Source: Armillaria gallica
Lineage: Eukaryota; Basidiomycota; Agaricomycetes; Agaricales; Physalacriaceae
Direction of reading: 5' to 3'
Assembly (NCBI GenBank): GCA_037576215.1
Contig: JBANDB010000005.1
Location: forward strand, 1,426,001-1,490,000
Length of the DNA stretch: 64,000 nt
The notes below the pieces were generated by a model. The model was not told the DNA's origin. It searched no databases and saw only the letters and a program-made list of their open reading frames with translations. Positions 45,088 through 56,276 of this stretch are shown piece by piece; positions within the stretch are counted from its first letter, which is position 1, and every line of letters starts with the position of its first letter. Made by a program: the position numbers and the translations under genes.

Positions 45088-48000
45088 ATGGAATTCCCAA
45101 CGCCTCAAGGCCGTTCATCCCTCACCTTCACTCCCCCTCCTATAGACGGCTCGCTGACTTTCGCAGAGATAGTCGACTACAATGGGAAGCACAGCCCGAA
45201 TCACCCGTTATTTCGATACGAGGACCCCGACAGCGACGATGTCCACACCATTCTCTGGAGCGAGGGGGTCGCAGCCTTCCATACCGCCGGCCAACATCTT
45301 CAGAAATATCTCGCCGGCGAGGCCTGTCCCGTCGTTGTCGGAATTTTGGCAAATTCTGGTACGCTGTCTTTAACATATCATGGAACAACGTTGGAGTCGA
45401 GTCCGGCAGATACTCTTACTTTCTTTGCGACGATTGTCGGAATCATGCGCTTGGGGCATATCCCGTTTCCTATCTCCATCCGCAACTCGGCTCCCGCCAT
45501 CGCATACCTGATGAAAGCGACCAACTCCAAGTACCTCGTCGTCTCCGCAGATGCTACAGTTCAGAAGATTGCTGACATGGTTTACCACCACAACGTCGAC
45601 GAGAGGATTATTACCACCATCCCGATGCCCACATTCCGCGATACCTATGTCAGTTCATACGAGCCACTTCCGCCGTTCAAACAACCAGACTTGACTGAAA
45701 CAGCATTTATCATGCACTCGTCGGGTACCACGAGGTACCCTAGCCCGATACTTAAGAATCATCAATCTATGTTGCAATTAATTAGGGCCGCCTGTACGCT
45801 TCCCCATATTTCGCTGTATCAATATTTAACGTTACCTTCACAGATTATGGAGAAGTGGACCTCTGTGATGAAGTATTCGCTGCCCAGTCATGCGCAATGT
45901 ACCGTAAGTACATACCTTCAGTTTCATATTGGCTGTACTTGATAGGATCTTTCTCTATAGATATGATTGGTTTCTGGATAACGTCAATTGGTGTACGTGC
46001 TTCCCCCTCTATTTCTATCCATCTTATTCATCGGCCAATGAAGGTGGCGACAGGTGCTATTACCGCGCACTTTCCTCCGAAACAGCCGGCCATCATCCCC
46101 ACTGCCGACCGTTTCTTATCCAGCCTTATCAAGACGAGATGTACCTATGTCCTCTCTGTCCCATCCTTCTTAGAAGTACGCGTACCTTTTCTATCCTCCG
46201 GGCTAGCACGCAACTCATTTGTTCTATAGCAATGGGCCCACGATCCTACTGCTATCCAGGCTCTAAAAGCGACAAAAGGATTAGTAAGTATTACTATCCT
46301 CCCCCTCTGCCCTTCAAGCTAATGTGCAGTTAGGTCTTCAGCGGAGGACCTCTTTCAAAAGAGGCTGGCGATATTTTGTCAGATGGTGGAGTTAACTTAC
46401 TTTCGGCATTTGGACTGTGGGTGTCACTCTTTGCGGGTCTTCCGCGAATTAATTTCACTTAGTACTGAGGTCGGAGGTGTCTCGGTCATGTTTCATAGTA
46501 CGTAGTATTCCTTTATTCCTTCTCGACTTGATGGAAAATTCTCCCACAGAATCTGCACCGCCAGAAGGCTGGGAATGGATGGGGGTTCGTATTTCGTAGT
46601 TCTGCCATTAGTTCGTTTACCTTATTTGCGTGATAGGTTCGCGGTAACCTTGACGTCGTGTTCGTGCCGACTGAGGAGGAACGTATCTATCGAATGTTCA
46701 TCAAGGTAGATTGTCTTTAGTGGATGCTCTGTAATGTATTCCATTAATTATTTTACAGAAATCCGCATCAAATACACCTGCGGTTCTGAACTCTGAAATT
46801 GACGGTATCCGTGCTTTCGATACAAAGGATCTAGTCGAACTACATCCGTCAAACCCCAAATTATGGAAGGTATATGGTCGTGCGGGTACGACGAGTATAG
46901 CTGTGATATGAATACCGATCCCCCTGACTTATCCGGTGATCAGATGATCAAATTATGCACAGTACAGGCGTAAGTCATTAATCCATGTCCGAACTAGGAG
47001 ATCTCATTGTTTCTTCTACAGGAGAAAGTAAGGCCCATAATTAAAATGCCTTCATTCTCACGTCTTCTATTCAATAGACAAACCCAGGCCCCATTGGTTA
47101 GATCTCACCGTTATCTGATATCTGGTTCTAACATTACTCTATACTGTAGAGGCGGCTTTATTAGGAGACAAACACATTTCTGGCGCTGTCATGTTTGGAC
47201 GAGGGAAATTCCAGCCAGGTGTACTCGTCCAACCTTCGGTGGAATTCGCCTTTGATCCAAAGAACATGAAGCATCTAATCGAATATCGATCACTCATCTG
47301 GTTGGATCTGCTTTGATTTGATTTTACCCGGACTGACATGCTCTGTGCAATAGGGAAACAGTTGCGCAAATTAACGAGGTCGCGCCTCAACATTCCAGAA
47401 TATACAAAGAGGTGAATCGAATGCTCTCACAAGGACCTTTAAATGTAAACTGATCCTTCCCTTCCAAAGATGATCCTCGTCGCGAGTCCAGACAAGCCCT
47501 TCGAATTCACAGCGAAAGAATCTTTGAGAAGGGGAGCCATACTCAAATCATACGAACAGGAAATCGAGGACATATACAACGCCGTCGAGGTGGTATCACC
47601 GGACGTGCCAATCCCACCAATTCTGTCGTTGAAAACGGCAACAACCGTAGTTCGCGACATCGTCAAAGGCGCGTTGCAGCAAGACACTGTCGGTGATAAT
47701 GATGATATCTTCACTGTTGGTGGAGACAGGCACGTGTTTTCCACTTGAATTTCCCCATAATTAACAGTCATCCACAGTTTGACGGCAACGTCTATAAGAA
47801 ACTCTATTATGGGGGCGCTGCGGAAATCCCATTTACCGGTCGGGGTCATCAGATCACTCCCATCTAATTTTGTCTTTGATCTGCCCACGATCGCGTCGCT
47901 CGGTGCTTTTGTGCATGGAATTATTTTGGGCGCCAACACCGTCCGCGAACAGGCCAACATTTCCCGGGAACCGGAGCGTGTGTACCCCGAATTCAACGAC

Positions 48001-48907
48001 GAGGCCATCCCCAATCAGGGCCAGACTGTTGTTAAGATCCGTGAAGGAACAGGCGAGGTACCTCTTATTCTGATTCACGGTCGGTTCTGTTTCTTTGTAT
48101 TTGATCTTTTCGTTTATGATGCAACTAGGTGCTGGAGGATTTGTGTTTGAATTCGCCCCTTACGCTGAGAAGTTCCGGACAGCGGTTTGGGCTCTTCAAG
48201 TTACACCGGAAACGCCGTTCGGATCTCTCGATGAAATGGCCGCGTTTTACTTCCACAAGATCAAAGTAGAACAACCCCATGGTCCCTATCGTCTCGCTTC
48301 GTACTCGGCCACCAGCATTCTACTCATTGTACTGGTCAAATTATTCGAAGACAACGGCGACACAGTCTTGCAAGCTGTAATGCTCGACCATTTCCCTGCA
48401 ACGTTTGTCTACTCTGCGAATAAAGCCGGCAATCCGGACCCTAGAAACCCGGAAAATATGAAGGCAATCATCGATGGCGGGATTAAGGCGATCGGCGGGC
48501 TGATGAATAGGGACGGTAATCGGGAGTCGCTGCAGCGTTCTTTGAAACAGCTCCTGGACGCCTGGGACGGCACATATGTGAACGACATCATCAATATCGG
48601 AGTGCACAACATCAAATCATATACGGCCGCCATCACCTTGTTCCTTTATGATTTAACTACAGAGAGGGATGGTCGGGCTTCGATTGAAATTTTGGCACGG
48701 TGGATAAGGACGGTAAAGGCTCCTATTACCGTCGTCGTTGCACCAGAAGGCTCTCGAGGTTCAATTACGAAGGAGGATCTAGAGGAGTGGGCAGATCTTG
48801 GAGTCAAGAGATGTCTGCCGGACGCGAGGGTGGTCTTCGTCAGCGGCGGGCATTACGAGTTTCTTACAGATGATAGGGTCATTCGTCTTCTACAGGAGGG
48901 GTACTGA
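45088..48907 (+). CDS. NRPS-like adenylate-forming enzyme, A-T-TE architecture
   Basis: About fourteen exons splice in one frame. The ATG at 45088 opens MEFPTPQGRSSLTFTPPPID, the usual beginning of fungal adenylate-forming enzymes. The adenylation domain shows IMHSSGTTRYPSPI (ATP-binding loop, about residue 210), YGEVDLCDEVFAAQS, VLSVPSFLE, QWAHDPTAIQALKATKG, FSGGPLSKEAGD, GLTEVGG, and GRADDQIMHSTGEKTNPGP. The carrier domain has FTVGGDSLTATSIRN, whose Ser should hold phosphopantetheine across the splice at 47730-47775. The C-terminal thioesterase starts LILIHGAGGFVFEFAPY and has YRLASYSATSIL; the nucleophile is probably the Ser of YSA, in place of the classical GxSxG. The enzyme would activate a small carboxylic or keto acid, load it on the carrier and release or condense it, as atromentin-type A-T-TE synthetases do. 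The substrate cannot be told from the sequence. I found no stops or frame breaks, unlike its neighbours. Confidence 0.85.
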
Positions 48908-49059
48908 ATATTTCTCAAGCTCCACTTTGATCACTGGAGTAGATGTTCTTGTAAATTTGCCGAATACTGACGTTATCCATGTACTACTTTCTCAGTTGTC
49001 TGGGCTCAATCCCGCTACCCTCTACGTAAGTACTTTCATCACTTGTTTGTTAAGTCCCA

Positions 49060-49205
49060 TCATATATTGGCTTCCATCTATGTTGAAGCACGACTTCGTC
49101 GTACTCAACCTTCTTCTACAGGCTTCGTATAAATGTCCTGCACCGCTCGATTTGGGGCCCGCTCCGACGGCGCGCGTATTTACAAGAAAGAGCGGATATC
49201 CTTAT
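49060..49205 (+). pseudogene. C-terminal fragment of a ubiquitin-fusion family copy
   Basis: YWLPSMLKHDFVVLNLLLQA followed by SYKCPAPLDLGPAP matches the start of the last family exon. Homology ends there. It lies immediately downstream of the A-T-TE gene on the same strand and just past the end of U6 on the opposite strand. Confidence 0.6.
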
Positions 49206-49363
49206 CATCGGACGTTCTTCCGGAACCGCCTCGCACGGTACAAGAGACGGAACACCAAAAATGGCATTTATCGGTAACGCTAAGGTTCACACTGCAATTT
49301 GAGTGGATCTGAGCGAAAGAATGCTTTAACTGATGCGGAATCCGGCTTGCGACTGCCAAATTC

Positions 49364-50358
49364 CTACCCACATACTCGTAACTCAATTTCATGAACTGTC
49401 GCCCCGTCGTGAATATTACATGAAGATAGTTTGCGATCTGGATCCAACCACTGTCCGTAATGCCTAATATACTGTTTATCAAACGGTACATATTGAGGAT
49501 TGTGTTTCATCCTCCTTAGATCACCGACTGATGCAGACTCAGGCAGTGTCACCGATCTCAGCGATTTCTTCAGCAACAGAAACATTGGGCGGTCCTCATC
49601 CAAGTTCAGCTAACAACAGTGCCGAGAAACGTAAAGCACGCACGAGAAATGACCTTGATGCTTTCAATATCCCGGCTAATGTCTGGCCACAATTCGGGTG
49701 GAATATCAATATTTCGTCCACTTGTTTGAACGACGACGTGATCTTCACCCAGGGCCGGGAAATACCGGACAAGAGTGACAATTAGATCCTACATAAGTTC
49801 TAACATATCAGTAGGTGTACATGGATGAATCACTTCTAAGATACACACCTTGTATTCAGTGACTCTACCCCTGGGGACAAAAACACTGTTCGCGCCCACC
49901 GAGGCGACGATGTAACGCTGTTTCGGTGAAAGAGCTGTGTCTTCGTTTGCGCCATAGAAGGCCTGATGCCTGAGGTATGTCTCAAGAGGAGGTCGTGTCA
50001 CGGTTGCTCCTGATCAATGTTTGATTAGTTCAAACGAGTAAGGTATCATAACGCACGGGTGACAATCTTAATACTACGGAGACGGGGACCGATGCCGACC
50101 CATAATTCATCCGGAATATCGACATACTCCCCCTTACAGATATCCAAGTCTTTGGTTTGAATTATCATGTCGTCTTTGGAAATGCTCGAAAAATGTCTGT
50201 GAAGAACAGTTCTCAAGTTCTGCGCATATCAGTAATTAGATGCTTGAGGACCACATCGGAATACTCACGTCGTAGTAAGTTGCTTCTACCCTACGAATCG
50301 AAATTGTGACACCCCTATACGTAGCGACGATCTCAGCTCGTGATAGTTTGGAACTCAT
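49364..50358 (-). CDS. U6: family member with two N-terminal modules and a terminal ubiquitin-like domain
   Basis: Five exons join in frame on the minus strand. Module one is MSSKLSRAEIVATYRGVTIS (ATG 50358) plus [18 protein letters not shown]. It is followed directly by a second module, RYIVASVGANSVFVPRG plus VVVQTSGRNIDIPPELWP, through a linker exon. The last exon is ubiquitin-like (MFLLLKKSLRSVTLPESASV, then LDPDRKLSSCNIHDGATVHE). It stops right after ELRVCG at 49364, the place where ubiquitin would read LRGG. The family's C-terminal YLFWEAE domain is absent. Introns are about 50-65 bp with GT...AG ends; the last donor is AAG|GTCATT. It may be a living, rearranged gene or a recently truncated one. 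Function is unknown. Confidence 0.6.
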
Positions 50359-50404
50359 TATCGATGAAGGAGAGATAAGAAAGGCTACGTGGGAGCGCAA
50401 CTCA

Positions 50405-50486
50405 TCTAACACGGGTGCAGCGCCTATAGCCTGATCTTGTGACGGACACTATATCTAAAGAGCACCGATATGGATAGACGCCCAGC
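50405..50486 (-). promoter_or_regulatory. Shared promoter block of U6 (TATA lost or changed)
   Basis: On the minus strand GCGTCTATCCATATCGGTG, GTCACAAGATCAGGC and TATAGGCGC match the upstream part of the U4/U5 block. The CCTATATAA of the other copies is not visible in its usual position. Confidence 0.45.
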
Positions 50487-50679
50487 AGTCACTGCTGGGG
50501 GCGGTACATTTTCCGATGGTAAAACGCAGGCAGCAGTGAGCGCGATCATCGTAACCTTGATTTTCTACCCATGCAATAATTCAAAGTGGATAGTAACGGT
50601 CCGAAAACTTCCTAACTGGTAATAGAAATGAAGAGCAGACAATACATTACAGGAGAACGAGTCCGGTTAGTTTTCCGTT

Positions 50680-51423
50680 TCAGGTCAGCTCTATAATGAA
50701 TCAGAATGAAAGAAATTGGACGTGAAGAGTATTTCGTACCAATCACCCCGCACGCAGCTCTCTCCCCTGAATTCCCTGTCGATAGCGAAAGATCCGTCCC
50801 ACCCCTCCCAAGATCATCCGTTCCCGTATGGACGACCACCGAACGCCTACACAGCCCAATCAATCGCCCAGTTACGAACTCAGAGAGAGACGAAAAATCA
50901 CCCAATAATGCTCAGTGGCCCCTCCAGCTTGATAATACCATCACTAAAATCCAGCACGGCAACGCCATTCTCGTCGGATTGGATATTCCCGAGATCGCCT
51001 ACGTGTCTGGATTCTACGCTGTCGGTTGGAGCTCCGTGAGTGGTGTTGAAAGGGTTGTAGTGCGCTCCTGCGGAGGTGCATCCATCTGTGAGGTTGCCGG
51101 ATTCGCTGTGGGGTGGTCAGGAGGCGCGGGGATGAAGGACAAGTAACAAGGCGTACTGGACATGGAAACCACGCAACGCGGACGGGTCGAGACCTTGAAT
51201 ACGCCCCCTGATTTGAACGGGCCCGTCGGATCGGTCTTGCTGGAAGATGACATTGCCGTTGACTGTTGCTCCGCGTAGGACGACGGTAGCCTTTGGGATA
51301 TCATCAATATCAATGAAACGAAAGGAATGTATGGATTTTGCATACTTCAGGGCTGTGAGGGCCCTGAGGGTTGTTTGAAGAGACGGGTAGAACTACGAAT
51401 GCGAAGAATAGTAAAGTGAGCAT
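50680..51423 (-). CDS. Secreted Cu/Zn superoxide dismutase
   Basis: The ATG at 51423 opens a signal peptide ([15 protein letters not shown]), so the enzyme should act outside the cell, converting superoxide to peroxide and oxygen. Exons then give [26 protein letters not shown] (two copper His), [12 protein letters not shown] (bridging His), RHVGDLGN (zinc His), VAVLDFSDG, and after an intron [15 protein letters not shown] (last copper His and the loop Asp), ending ERAACGVI. All metal ligands and the usual Cys pair (GCTSAG and AACGV) are present. The C-terminus is uncertain: splicing at GTACGA to AG gives a stop at 50680, otherwise about 25 extra residues are read. A TATA-like CATATAAGG lies about 40 bases upstream. 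Confidence 0.82.
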
Positions 51424-51429
51424 GGCGGA

Positions 51430-53500
51430 ATACGTGGTGGGTTACTGCGCTGAGTGACCTTATATGCCTCATGCGTGTGAATTGCGGTAGTGAAATGATC
51501 TGCCAGGGACAAGGCTGTGCCTATGTGGGTCCCCAAGCAGGTTCTGCCAAGACTCTGGCTACGTTAACGTATTGAGTCGCAAGAGGCTTGGCTGAAGAGG
51601 TCATTTCCTCTGATACCGTCATTTTGAGAGAATGAACGACCCTGTTCCCGAACGTAGGGATCGCATCCTTGGGAGTTCAAATATTAAAAGAAATTTATCT
51701 CGTTCGATGGATATATGTATTCAAACCTTTGAAGCTGAATCATCGTCCTTGTACATCAGATGAATGTCACGCCACTCACTTTGATTGGCCAGAATGTGCC
51801 TTTGTCCTTGGACTAAAAATATTTTCGCAGCCGCCAAGGCGTCAGATGCACGAAGCTGGATACACTTGGGCAAGTGGAGAAGGCGCTGAGAATGAACTTA
51901 CGAACACGAAACGAAAGGTTTGTTAAGTCATCCCGTCAGTGCCGCAGTACTTATCTGAGATGGCAAGCGCAAGAGGACTTTGAACCTTGGATGTTCTTGG
52001 ATCAACTGTCACCATCATCAGCCGACTGCAGACCATGCTACTCCTGGTATTATCAGTATGACCACGGAGTATAGTGTTTCGGGAAAGAAAGAAAGACGAA
52101 GGGAGCCCCAAAGTTGAAACAAGTTCGCGGCTTGAAACCGTTTGACCGGCCAATGGGCTTCTGCATCACAGCAGGTCAAAGCTGCATTGTATCGTGTTCC
52201 ACAGTTATATGTCCACTGCTAGAAGATTCAATATTCAGCTTCAGACTCTGAAGAAAATAAGCTGACATATTAGTCCATAATAGAGCAATTTGAGAGTGAT
52301 GTTCCAGCGAGTCTTCAGCTTCAGGCCTCAGGCCTCAGGGGAGACAAACTAAAGGAAAGCAACTACTTCCGGAGAATATTGCTTGTTATTTCCCTGAGGA
52401 TGAATCGAAGGAAATTTTCTGAAAAACGGGGAAGTAAGCCCCGCGTCATGGAGCCTCGGACTATCTCGGATGAGGCGGAGAAAACGGAGCGAGACCGGCC
52501 TGACCAAGTCACGCATGTCACATTCAGGACTGTCATGGTGTGGGCGTGACACTGCGCTCTTTTTTCTAATCACTGTTCAGTGTCACCGAACGGCGAACAG
52601 CGCGTTTCCGGCTTTCAATTTCTCGACGTTCCCGGAAGCGCCTGCTACTGTTGCTGCGCATTGCCGTGAAGTCTCTCGACTCTCATCTATACCCGACGTT
52701 GACAACGATTTTGGACAGATCGGCGTCATCGCGTACGCGATTCTATGCGCTTTTTGTTTGAGCGTACTGTGCTAGCCGTACATAGTGCATAGCGCGCCGA
52801 GCTTCACGATGTTTTCTGTCTTCCAAGGCGGTGTCTGAGATATTAGAGGGTGACTATATGCGCGTTTTTGGCTATGGTGCCTTTGCTCAGGAACGGTATG
52901 AGCCTCCTCTATAGTCTTACGTACTCCTTAATCCTTCTTCTCAGATGAAATTTCTTTCTATTGTGACTTTCTTCAACGCCTTCTGAGACGACGATGGTGA
53001 TGTTGGGGCAGATGTCTTGTAGGAGAAGCGAGGTGGATGATCTCCAGCCCTTTCTTCCCTTTTTTGACCAACGCGTCCTGTTTGGCGTTCGTGTACCCTA
53101 CGCGGTGAAGAGACTCTGTGCGCGCAGGCTAGAAATGCAGCAGTGTCGAAGACACTGATCACACTCACACCCAACACTACACACACAAACCCTCAAGTTC
53201 TTGGGGGGGATATTATGCGATAGAAGCAGATTGAAGCAAAACAACTAAACTCTCAGAATATACAATACACGCGTATAGCAATAGCGCGCGTCACGTATCT
53301 AGATCTCTCTAAGTCCAAAGGCTTTTATAACAAGAGGGGTGACCAATGTCGCCGGGCCTCAAGGCAAGGTGTACTACAATACACGATACGTCACCACACA
53401 CCTACAAAACCCTCAATAAGTCGCGCACGTCACACACAGGTAACCACAACAACCTAAACACACTCTAAACACAACTCAAAGCTTGCGCTCTAAGCAGAAA
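51430..53500. other. Intergenic, no gene recognised
   Basis: Frames at 51669-51926, 51874-52074, 52470-52775 and 52941-53186 lack domains, good starts or intron structure. From about 53160 the sequence becomes rich in CACAC and AACCCTCAA words that lead into the tRNA-like array. Confidence 0.4.
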
Positions 53501-53760
53501 CCCTTCACAAAATGTCCACTCAAGCCACAGGATTTGAACCTACGCACTCAAGCTTCCAAAACCAATCGTAGACCCACAGGGTTTGAACCTATGCCGATCC
53601 AGAGACACAATAACCAACTAAACCCCGTCCGACAAGCCAAAGGGTTTGAACCTCTGCCACTTGCGGAATGGTATACCCAACTAAGCGCGTGCTAATCAGA
53701 CCAAAGGGTTTGAACCTCTGCCACCTGTAACACCGCGTGTCACAAGAAACCCTCAAAACT
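53500..53760 (-). repeat. Tandem array of tRNA-like units
   Basis: On the minus strand four copies of a pol III B-box-like word, GGTTCAAAYCC, occur at 53530-53540, 53579-53589, 53642-53652 and 53706-53716. They are 49, 63 and 64 bases apart. Three intervals also hold an A-box-like TTAGTTGG, for example GCTTAGTTGGGTATACC before the third box. The units are too short and poorly paired for full cloverleaves. They look like a short tandem array derived from tRNA genes. Confidence 0.55.
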
Positions 53761-55785
53761 CAAGAGCGCGTCCGCAATGACACAATATCTCTTATTCTCA
53801 GGGTAGAGCACAGTCAACCAGTCACTCAAACCATACACGAGTCCCCTGCTAAGCAAGTCCCCCGCTAAGCTTTCTACGCCTCGTGCGCAACTCAATTCAC
53901 TCGGTATGATATCAATTCTAGGTTTATTCTCTCGCTCGAAGTTACAAACTAATCCTGCTGCTAGGGCGTCAAGCTGGAGGCTTGCGCGCGACTACAACGG
54001 GGGTCCAAAACTTGTACACTACAAGTACACTGCGCTATTTATCTATTTTACATCCTACAAATTTGTACCACCAAATATAGTATTATTTAAGCTGCGGGGT
54101 ACTTTCGCCTGCGTCCCGCGCATGTTGCAATTATCACGCCATAGCTTGGCGCTGACTCAGGAGTCTGGCCCGGGGCCAGGTCCTGTCTCTGAGTGTCACA
54201 GCATCGGTTACCAAGGCTATGACATGCGGGTTGACATTAGTTGCCATATCCCCGGAGTTATAGCCTACCCTGCAACTCTTATTTCACTTCCTAGTATTCT
54301 CACAGGGAATTCCATTGTAGTGAGGGCAATGTGCTTCTTGTCTAGGCCTCGCGCATTTTGGCTGAAGCCCGGAACTTCGGATTTACTTGAGTTCTGACAT
54401 CTCAAGGTCTAGAACTCTAAGCTCTGGGCCTGCCATGCCTTGCGCGTCATAGATCACTGCTACGCGAAGTCTTAATTACCCCGCAAGCGTGTCCCACGCT
54501 ATTCTTAGCGCGCATATGCTTTGCCTTGTCAGAGCACTCAGTGTCAAGCACTGGGACTTCATACCTAGTACGGCCTTTCTAGTACCATTCTCAGGTTAAG
54601 CCATGCGCTCCACCCAGCTTTACTCTGGTAATATCATTACTGGCATTATAAACACTGCACTCTGTTGCTTTCATCATTGCCTTCATGTCTGGGCATTATT
54701 GCCTGTACTCATTTGTACAATTCGCAAATTTACACGCGTGAATGCTTTTCAAGCGTGTCAGCGGTTCCATGCTCGGTGATACGACCCTCTTCCTTACGCG
54801 GGGGATACGCGGTGTGGACACTGACGACACCTGACGACAGCAGGCCGTAAGCACCATCTACAGCCTACTCACTACACTCCACTCACCCTTATTGTATTCA
54901 GATATCGAACCTTAGCGTCGCAGACTTTGAAAAAGGCGCCAACCCTGACGTAGCACCGGTTGATCTATACTGTTGCAGCGATGGGTTTTGTGGGTGCTAC
55001 ACATCGGTCAGTAGATGTTCGTTTTGCGAGCCGTCAGATACAGGACCTAATCGCCAGCTTTCTTAGGTATCTGAGTAGCGGGGCTCCGGGTGCGGCAGTG
55101 CAAGCTTGTTTCCTCACTAGAGAACTGCGGCATGCAAGCCGTCAGGTTTGCCCTCTCTTTGGCAAGTATGAGTTAGTTAGCGTTGATGTACTATCAGAAG
55201 GGCGACATTCGCACAGCACCATTGAATACCGAATGGGCGGGCACCTTATTCCTATGTGCTTGGATGAGCGCACAAGAACTTCAATATTCGATACTTCTGT
55301 AGTTTAGTATGGTTGAATCCTGCATACATTCTAGAATTCGAACTGGTATCATGGCCCGCCGCACTTTCAAAGATGGATTGGCAACTCCCGACGGTACGCA
55401 TCGGGGGATTTTTTCTCCTCAGCGCTAGTCAAGGCGCCTTCGATGCTCGCATCATTTCTCGCTGCTCGCTCTTGCGCCTCTTCTCAGATGTAACAAATTT
55501 TTCCCCGTCTCGAATAAATGGCATAAGTCGACATCCTGCGATGCGATAGCGATTCACACAAACTAGCTTCGTCCCTTGCTTCAGTTCTCACAGGAATCTT
55601 TATCTTGTGGCTAACCAATTCGTCGCGGCTCTTCTGCGTACCACCATAACGTTCTATTTCTCTCGCGCGAATAGATTCTATTTTATTGTTGCATTCGCCT
55701 ATTTGACATGCGCAGCGGATGTCATGTCCTTACACGCTCCCAGTTTTCTGCTGAAAGTAAGTATGCGAGTTGGTTTTCGTGGAAG
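53761..55785. other. No gene recognised
   Basis: Frames at 53906-54397, 54960-55307 and 55313-55549 have no recognisable domain, and the first two open without a good ATG. The stretch may be an old LTR or retroelement remnant, but no repeat pair or pol motif was seen. Confidence 0.35.
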
Positions 55786-55790
55786 ACAAG

Positions 55791-55841
55791 GTGCAGTGGT
55801 TTAGCTCAGTGAACTCGAGGTTCGATTCCTCCTCTACACTT
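55791..55841 (+). repeat. tRNA-like sequence lacking an anticodon arm (1)
   Basis: GTGCAGTGGTTTAGCTCAGT contains a good A box, and only eight bases later comes GGTTCGATTCC, a perfect B box, within a GAGG/CCTC T-arm, then CTCTACACT. Normal tRNAs have more than 30 bases between these boxes. The anticodon arm is missing and the acceptor pairing is imperfect. Confidence 0.45.
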
Positions 55842-55950
55842 TGGTGGGTATCATCTCGTTGCTTTTTAAAATGGGATTCCATGTTTACGTTCAGTCTCTC
55901 TGCTTTGTTGGGTTGTCATTTCATGTGATTGAGAGAGGGCTCTTCGAAGT

Positions 55951-56005
55951 GGAATACTGGTCTAATGGCTACAACGATAATGCGGGGTTCGACTCCCCTT
56001 ATCCA
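55951..56005 (+). repeat. tRNA-like sequence lacking an anticodon arm (2)
   Basis: TGGTCTAATGGCTACAAC is close to the D-arm of tRNA-Glu, and GGGTTCGACTCCC is a perfect T-arm with B box. Only about a dozen bases separate them, so the anticodon arm is absent. It lies about 110 bp from the first such sequence. Confidence 0.45.
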
Positions 56006-56276
56006 AATATATTGATGAGCCGGATCTGATTGTTCCTTCATCCTTCTTTTGGATTTAGGATGTGTGACTACCATTTTGGAATGAGAGGGCTTTTTCAACG
56101 TCTCGCCTATCTATCTAAAGAATTTTTGTGCCTCAAGAATATATCGCAATTCGTACACCTGCGACGGTGGAGAAAAAAAGAAGCTAATTATATCCATGGC
56201 GCGTTTGTCATACATTCAGAGTGATAGAATAAAAATACACATAATATCTGGTGAAATACTAAACCTCAGCATGCTC

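Noticed and set aside
53500..53760. Genuine tRNA genes in the B-box array
   Set aside because: Units are too short and acceptor stems do not pair; described as tRNA-like repeats.
53500..53760. CRISPR-like array of regularly spaced repeats
   Set aside because: The organism is a fungus, the repeats are tRNA-derived words with uneven spacing, and no cas genes are present.
54960..55307. 115-codon frame, considered as a retroelement fragment
   Set aside because: It starts at TTG, has no polymerase, integrase or protease motif, and no flanking LTR pair was found.
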